A stretch of 64,000 bases of DNA from Brevibacillus reuszeri (GTDB taxonomy: Bacteria > Bacillota > Bacilli > Brevibacillales > Brevibacillaceae). The stretch spans positions 1,859,493 to 1,923,492 of the forward strand of contig NZ_LGIQ01000009.1 of the NCBI RefSeq assembly GCF_001187725.1, given 5' to 3'. The notes under the pieces were generated by a model, which saw only the letters and a list, made by a program, of their open reading frames with translations, was not told where the DNA came from and made no database searches. This document shows, piece by piece, positions 59,588 through 64,000 of the stretch. Position numbers and translations under genes: made by a program. How positions within the stretch are numbered: position 1 is the first letter of the stretch; each line of letters begins with the position of its first letter.

Positions 59588-60910
59588 TTATTGCCGGGAA
59601 ATCCCCAACAGACGGGCCAAATAGTCATTTACGAACAGTCCTTGTGGATCGAGCTGGGCTCGTAAATCCAGAAAATCCTGTAATCGCGGATAAACCTGGT
59701 GCAATCTTTCCGTAGTCATGTTGTGCATTTTTCCCCAGTGAGCCCGCCCTTCATAGCGAGCGAAAATCTCCTCCATGCGGGCGAAATAGGCTTGATAGGG
59801 CATTCCTTTGTACATATGAACCGCGATAAAGGCGCTTTCTCGTTCATAAGCGGGACTGAGCCAGATGTCGTCTTTGTTTACGTATCGGCATTCAAGCGGG
59901 AAATGAACGGCAAATTGCTCATGCTCAATCGCCTGGTGCAGCTCTTCGATGATGTCTTTCATATGGGCAGCAGGGACTGAGTACTCCATTTCATAAAAGC
60001 GAACCAAGCGCGGGGTAGCAAAAAGCTGATGACTATAGCCGCTTTCTGTGACTGAAGGGACGCTTTGGGCAGATAATCGGCTAATACGCCTGGAGAGGGA
60101 AGGCATCAGGCGACAGCTCTCCGAGAGGCACCAGAAAAGACCGTTTTCAATGACCATCGTCTTCCAATAGGTCCATCGGTGATTTCCACTCGGAGGCTCA
60201 TTCGTCTCGTCCATGAATTTCACTTGCACAGTAGGAGAGTAAGGGAAGGTGAAAAATTCAAAGTGACGATGCTCGGCTTTGAAGGTATCGAGAGAAGAAA
60301 GACAAACGTCTAGCGGCATACGGTAGCTTTGATAACGCAATCGGTACGCAGGGAGGACTCGCAGCTTGACCCGTACGATGATTCCGAGTAGTCCCAGTGA
60401 GACGCGCATCGCTTTGAAAAGCTCCAGCTGCAGTTCCTCGCTGCATTCCACAACCTCACCGGCTGCGCTAACGACTGTTATGGAGACCACCTGCGTAGAG
60501 ATGCTGCCGAACTGGATTCCGGTGCCGTGTGTGCCTGTGCTGATTGCCCCAGCGATGGATTGCGAGTTGATATCGCCCAAGTTTTCCTGCGAATAGCCCT
60601 GCTGATGCAGCAGTTCGCCAAGTGCCTTCAGCTTGGTGCCCGCCCATACCTCAATCGTATGCTCGGTGGAATCAACATGATGAAGACCTTGGAGAAGATC
60701 GAGAGACAGCAGGCAATCATCTGTCTGGACTAAAGGAGAAAAAGAATGGCCGGAACCGACAACACGGATACGCGTATTCGTCTTGCGGCACTGATCGACG
60801 ACAGAGATCACGTCTTCCAGACTTTTAGGCATGACAAACTGCTGTGGATGGCTGGAAACATTTCCTGTCCAATTCGTCCAGCGTCGTGTTCCTTTTTTTA
60901 CAGTGAGCAT
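59588..60910 (-). CDS. FAD-linked sugar 1,4-lactone oxidase
   Basis: A 440-aa oxidase of the aldonolactone family (gulonolactone, arabinonolactone and alditol oxidases). The FAD-binding segment RVVGSGHSFSPLVQTDD carries the His that holds FAD covalently in relatives. SIAGAISTGTHGTG is the second FAD motif, and AHWGKMHN near residue 408 is the family's C-terminal HWGK motif. The ATG at 60910 has GGGGGGAT upstream and overlaps the end of the PLP-protein gene by 13 bases, so the two are co-translated. The sugar substrate is not readable. Confidence 0.85.
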   Translation of the reverse strand: MLTVKKGTRRWTNWTGNVSSHPQQFVMPKSLEDVISVVDQCRKTNTRIRVVGSGHSFSPLVQTDDCLLSLDLLQGLHHVDSTEHTIEVWAGTKLKALGELLHQQGYSQENLGDINSQSIAGAISTGTHGTGIQFGSISTQVVSITVVSAAGEVVECSEELQLELFKAMRVSLGLLGIIVRVKLRVLPAYRLRYQSYRMPLDVCLSSLDTFKAEHRHFEFFTFPYSPTVQVKFMDETNEPPSGNHRWTYWKTMVIENGLFWCLSESCRLMPSLSRRISRLSAQSVPSVTESGYSHQLFATPRLVRFYEMEYSVPAAHMKDIIEELHQAIEHEQFAVHFPLECRYVNKDDIWLSPAYERESAFIAVHMYKGMPYQAYFARMEEIFARYEGRAHWGKMHNMTTERLHQVYPRLQDFLDLRAQLDPQGLFVNDYLARLLGISRQ

Positions 60911-62085
60911 AGTCCATCCCCCCGATAGGTGGTTGCTTCCTCGACAATTTTTCCTCCAGAAACACAATAAAAGCGTGCAAAACGCTCACAAAGCTCTCCT
61001 GCTTTTGCATGGCGAAAAAAGATGGGGTCGCCCAGATCTAGTGTTTCCGTGCCGCGATAAAAAAGCGGTGTTTGTACCTCGCCAGCTCCTTCATTGGTGA
61101 GGAGACGCGCTTCCTTGGGGAGATAAGGCTTGGGTAAGCGATCTTTCCCGGCAGAGCCTGAAGCGATATAACCGCCACCAGCGCAGGTGTAAATGTGAGG
61201 TGTCGGCTTGCGGACGATTTCCAGTGCGAAACTGGCAGCAGGCTGAAAGCGAAAGTCCTGGTAATAGTCGAACAGAGCCGGTGAGTAAAAACCAGAGCCT
61301 GCCGTCACCTCAGTAACCGCGTCCTCCTTGCCTGTCAGATGCAGGCTGCCCGTGCCCCCGCCATTCACAAAACGGGGACGTACTCCCAACTCGTGAATGG
61401 CGTGAACGATGACAGCACGTCGCTCAGCAATTTGCCGCACGGATTGCTGCTTGAGTATCCGAATCACGGTATTTTTCAAAAACTGACGGGGATAGCGATC
61501 ACCCACCCCGGCGATTTGCGCTTCGTATCCCATGATTCCGTCCAGATATAAATAATCGGAGGAGGAGACATGACGAGCGACAGTAAGTGCCGCGTCCAAG
61601 GAACGAATCGATGATCGCCACACGCCAAAATGAAAGCCGAGCCAGTCTGAGGACATATCCATATCCAGGCAAACGGGAATTCTGACTTGCTCCCTGCGCG
61701 CAATTCGTTCCAGATGCTGTACATGTTCCGGAGAATCGATCATCAGTGTGATGGTGCGGCCGCTCGCTATTTCCGAAGCAAGCGCAACAATCCAGCTCTC
61801 TTCCCAGATCGGATAGCCCATCAGCAGGTCATCGAGGCCTGCAGCGCACAGATGCAGTGCCTCCGGGGCAGAGTAGCACATAATCCCGGAAAAGCTATCG
61901 TCCAATTGCAAAAGTCGCTTGAGGATAGACACGCTACGCAGTGATTTGCTCGCAATCCGAATCTTTTTTTCATTGCTTTGCAGTACGATTTGCGCAGCAT
62001 TTTCCTCAAGAAGATCGAGATCCACGAAGGCAAACGGTTTTGGAATACCAGCAAAAACAGACTGATAATAACGATAATCCCGCAT
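60898..62085 (-). CDS. Fold-III PLP enzyme (alanine racemase / D-threonine-aldolase-like)
   Basis: A 395-aa PLP-dependent protein with an alanine racemase-type N-terminal barrel and a C-terminal D-Ser dehydratase-like domain. The PLP lysine is in IRIASKSLRSV (about residue 47). VNGGGTGSLHL holds the PLP phosphate and DLGDPIFFRHAKAGELCERFA contains metal-site residues of the D-threonine aldolase/D-serine deaminase group. The ATG at 62085 is eight bases after GAGG. It precedes and overlaps the lactone oxidase gene. This pair occurs together in several bacterial groups, in my recollection, without an assigned joint function. Confidence 0.83.
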   Translation of the reverse strand: MRDYRYYQSVFAGIPKPFAFVDLDLLEENAAQIVLQSNEKKIRIASKSLRSVSILKRLLQLDDSFSGIMCYSAPEALHLCAAGLDDLLMGYPIWEESWIVALASEIASGRTITLMIDSPEHVQHLERIARREQVRIPVCLDMDMSSDWLGFHFGVWRSSIRSLDAALTVARHVSSSDYLYLDGIMGYEAQIAGVGDRYPRQFLKNTVIRILKQQSVRQIAERRAVIVHAIHELGVRPRFVNGGGTGSLHLTGKEDAVTEVTAGSGFYSPALFDYYQDFRFQPAASFALEIVRKPTPHIYTCAGGGYIASGSAGKDRLPKPYLPKEARLLTNEGAGEVQTPLFYRGTETLDLGDPIFFRHAKAGELCERFARFYCVSGGKIVEEATTYRGDGLCSL

Positions 62086-62201
62086 GTACACGCCTCATCC
62101 TTTTTGTATGTGATGGCGAGCAAAAATATTTTTGTAAAATTGTATTTATTCAATCTTTTATTTTTGTTTCCTGCCGGGAAGATGCGAGCGATCTATGCCT
62201 C

Positions 62202-62234
62202 AAATCCGAATGTTCGGGAATATTGTTCGGATTT
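62202..62234. promoter_or_regulatory. PurR operator upstream of the riboswitch
   Basis: AAATCCGAA (62202-62210) and TTCGGATTT (62226-62234) form a perfect nine-bp inverted repeat. Read in reverse, ATTGTTCGGATTT matches all 13 PurBox positions (AWWWCCGAACWWT). A further reverse box, AATGTTCGGGAAT at 62209-62221, matches 12 of 13. The CGAA and TTCG cores are 15 bp apart, close to the 16-17 of known PurR sites. The operator lies 77 bp upstream of the -35. Confidence 0.75.
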
Positions 62235-62310
62235 TGCTTGTTTCACTTGTTTTCAGAAACGAACTTATGCCCGTTTAGCTCCATAAACCGAACGAAAACC
62301 AATCTGTTTA

Positions 62311-62339
62311 TTGACCTGATTCAGTTTGTGCGCTACAAT
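62311..62339 (+). promoter_or_regulatory. Sigma-A promoter of the purine-riboswitch transcript
   Basis: TTGACC, a 17-bp spacer and TACAAT. Transcription would start near 62346, about 35 bases before the aptamer. Confidence 0.8.
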
Positions 62340-62381
62340 ATTTTTTGTTGCGTGATACTTAACTGGTTGATGAATTCTACG

Positions 62382-62448
62382 ATTCGTATATCCTCAGAAA
62401 TATGGTTTGAGGGTCTCTACAGGGAACCGTAAATTCCCGGCTACGAAT
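62382..62448 (+). promoter_or_regulatory. Purine riboswitch aptamer (guanine class)
   Basis: P1 is ATTCGTA/TACGAAT (62382-62388 with 62442-62448), P2 is CCTCA/TGAGG (62392-62396 with 62408-62412) and P3 is GGGAA/TTCCC (62422-62426 with 62434-62438). The loop sequences ATATGG and CCGTAAA and the junction TCTCTAC match the purine aptamer. The specificity base just before the 3' strand of P1 is C (62441), which indicates guanine or hypoxanthine. Confidence 0.93.
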
Positions 62449-62493
62449 GGGGTTTGTTTATTGACATACCCTATTCGTTGGCCGGGAATTTTT
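62433..62493 (+). terminator. Riboswitch-controlled terminator
   Basis: ATTCCCGGC-TACGAAT (62433-62448), which includes the 3' strands of P3 and P1, can pair with ATTCG...GCCGGGAAT (62473-62489), followed by five T residues. Aptamer and terminator share bases, so the decision is mutually exclusive. A shorter GGGGT/ACCCT pairing inside it allows a small terminator even with the aptamer intact. Confidence 0.8.
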
Positions 62494-62517
62494 GCATGCG
62501 CAAGGGGGAAACTGACC

Positions 62518-63951
62518 ATGAAAAAGTATGATGTGATTGTTGTTGGGGCAGGTCCAGCTGGGATTTTTACCTGCTATGAGGTAACGCGAAAGGCACCGGA
62601 GGCCAAGGTGCTGCTCATTGACAAAGGGCACGATATTTACAGTCGTCGTTGTCCAATTTTGGAAGAGAAGATCAAGCTCTGTCCACCTGCCGCAGGGAAA
62701 AAGGACTTCGCAGGCTGTCTGCCGGCCTGTTCGATCACCAGTGGATTTGGGGGAGCAGGCGCATATAGCGATGGAAAGTTTAATGTTACGACTGAGTTTG
62801 GCGGATGGATGACCGATTATTTGAGCCCATCCACTGTTCTCAATCTGATTCAATATGTAGATGAGATCAATTTGGCGCATGGTGCCACAGAGTCGATCAC
62901 AGACCCGACGACCGAGACGATCAAAACCATTGAGCAGCGCGGATATGCAGCAGGACTAAAATTGCTGCGTGCACAGGTGCGTCACCTGGGAACAGAGCAG
63001 AACCTGGAAATTTTACAATCCATTTTTGAGTATTTGAAAGAGCGGATCGACATGATGTTCAAGACAGAAGTAGAGGACATTTTGACGGTTAAAGAAGAGA
63101 CGGGTCATAAAGTGACAGGGATTGTGCTGAAGAACGGGGAAGAGCTCCACAGTGAGCATGTCGTAATTGGACCAGGGCGTGACGGCTCTGCATGGCTGAC
63201 GACTATTTTGAAAAAGCGTCGCCTGAAGATGTACAACAACCAGGTAGATGTCGGTGTTCGTGTAGAAACGTCCGATGTGGTCATGCGTGAGATCAATGAA
63301 CACTTGTACGAAGGAAAATTTATATACAATACTTCGGTAGGGACACGGGTGCGCACATTTTGCAGCAATCCGTCCGGCCACGTCGTGGTAGAGAATCATA
63401 GCGGTGTCATGGCAGCAAACGGTCACTCCTACAAGGACCCGGCACTCGGTTCGCCGAACACCAACTTCGCACTCTTGGTTTCCCATACGTTTACGGAGCC
63501 TTTCGACAAACCGAATGAATACGCCAGAGAAATTTGCAAGCGGGCAAATGATTTGTCCAATGGAGGCGTCATTGTACAAAAATACGGTGATATTCTCCGT
63601 GGACGCCGTTCTACCGTATCCCGCATCAAGGAAGGCTTCCTGGAGCCGACATTAAAGGAAGCGGTACCTGGAGACCTCGGCCTTGTGCTTCCGTACAATA
63701 CGATGAAAAGCTTGATCGAAATGGTCGAAGCCCTGGACAAGGTCACACCAGGGATTGCCTCTGAACACACCCTGTTTTACGGGGTAGAAGCCAAGTTTTA
63801 CTCTGCACGTCCGAAGCTGACAGAAGAATTCGAGACAGAAATCAAAGGCTTGTTCTGTGGTGGAGACGGCGCCGGAATTACAAGAGGATTGGCCCAAGCA
63901 GGCGCAGCTGGCGTTTGGATGGCGAGAAATGTAGTCAAGCGTTTGGGCTAG
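62518..63951 (+). CDS. FAD-dependent oxidoreductase (COG2509-like) under purine control
   Basis: A 477-aa flavoprotein. The N-terminal dinucleotide-binding motif is VIVVGAGPAGIFTCYE. SGFGGAGAYSDGKFNVT (about 80-96) and the C-terminal GLFCGGDGAGITRGLAQAGAAGVWMARNV are the FAD-binding signatures of the COG2509 uncharacterised dehydrogenases. A cysteine cluster (RRCPILEEKIKLCPP, FAGCLPACS) may be redox active. The ATG at 62518 follows AAGGGGGAA; the frame runs back through the riboswitch, so earlier starts are excluded. PurR boxes, a guanine riboswitch and a terminator precede it. The remaining 49 bases of the window hold no recognisable gene. Confidence 0.88.
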   Translation: MKKYDVIVVGAGPAGIFTCYEVTRKAPEAKVLLIDKGHDIYSRRCPILEEKIKLCPPAAGKKDFAGCLPACSITSGFGGAGAYSDGKFNVTTEFGGWMTDYLSPSTVLNLIQYVDEINLAHGATESITDPTTETIKTIEQRGYAAGLKLLRAQVRHLGTEQNLEILQSIFEYLKERIDMMFKTEVEDILTVKEETGHKVTGIVLKNGEELHSEHVVIGPGRDGSAWLTTILKKRRLKMYNNQVDVGVRVETSDVVMREINEHLYEGKFIYNTSVGTRVRTFCSNPSGHVVVENHSGVMAANGHSYKDPALGSPNTNFALLVSHTFTEPFDKPNEYAREICKRANDLSNGGVIVQKYGDILRGRRSTVSRIKEGFLEPTLKEAVPGDLGLVLPYNTMKSLIEMVEALDKVTPGIASEHTLFYGVEAKFYSARPKLTEEFETEIKGLFCGGDGAGITRGLAQAGAAGVWMARNVVKRLG

Positions 63952-64000
63952 AATGAAAGACATGAAATAGAGAAGAAGGCTTTTTCTCGGGGCAAGCTCA

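Noticed and set aside
1..64000. tRNA, rRNA, CRISPR array, prophage or insertion sequence
   Set aside because: No cloverleaf, rRNA core, regularly spaced repeats, integrase or transposase reading frame was found on either strand.

Overview
The window looks like chromosomal DNA of a spore-former-type Firmicute, most likely Brevibacillus or a close Paenibacillaceae relative (inference). GC content is moderate, strong GGAGG ribosome sites precede GTG and TTG starts, and Bacillus-style regulatory sites are present (cre, PurR, Fur, guanine riboswitch, EutV/EutW-type antitermination). The gene set has a Bacillus flavour: MtlR with PTS domains, a RocB-like protein, and an AraC regulator fused to a siderophore-binding domain. 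I see no rRNA, tRNA, CRISPR array, insertion sequence or phage gene. The window is dense, metabolic and mostly ordinary chromosome.

Region 1 (1-8.7 kb): two tandem sigma-54 activators sit upstream of a -24/-12 promoter that drives a beta-hydroxyacid dehydrogenase, an aldehyde dehydrogenase and an SDR. A GlcD-type FAD dehydrogenase follows as its own unit. This looks like a hydroxy-acid catabolic cluster. Region 2 (8.7-13 kb): a long rod-like structured RNA and a tiny leader ORF precede a divergent formate-THF ligase, followed by a PH-like protein and a DEAD-box helicase. Region 3 (13-20.6 kb): a complete mannitol operon, mtlA-mtlR-mtlF-mtlD, runs straight into ptsI and ptsH, so the general PTS proteins appear co-transcribed with the mannitol genes. 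Region 4 (20.6-30 kb): a sulfatase flanked by DnaA boxes, a YeiH-type exporter with a divergent LysR regulator, a two-component system, a MarR-SDR operon with a perfect operator, a secreted triple-repeat protein and a TSUP exporter.

Region 5 (30-43.4 kb) is the centrepiece: a 15-gene ethanolamine-utilisation microcompartment operon. It carries shell proteins EutL, an extended BMC-H, EutM, EutN and EutS; enzymes EutB/EutC, EutE and a PduL-type phosphotransacylase; the reactivase EutA; EutP; a EutW/EutV sensor-antiterminator pair; one unrecognised protein; and a terminal malate dehydrogenase. Two intrinsic terminators sit in leaders before eutL and eutA. Two copies of a dispersed structured repeat lie upstream of BMC-domain genes. 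No eutH, eutG or eutT is visible.

Region 6 (43.4-64 kb): small units. These are a flavin-binding protein, a secreted HAD phosphatase with a cre site, an M29 peptidase, cardiolipin synthase, a divergent Rieske oxygenase/purine permease pair with PurR-like boxes, a Fur-controlled siderophore-binding lipoprotein with its AraC-type sensor, OsmC, a methylarginine/arginine cluster (RocB-like, IclR, dimethylargininase, amino-acid permease) with shared IclR-like operators, and an aldonolactone oxidase/PLP pair. The window ends with a FAD-dependent oxidoreductase behind PurR boxes and a guanine riboswitch, which is the layout expected for the leader of a purine-biosynthesis operon lying just beyond it.
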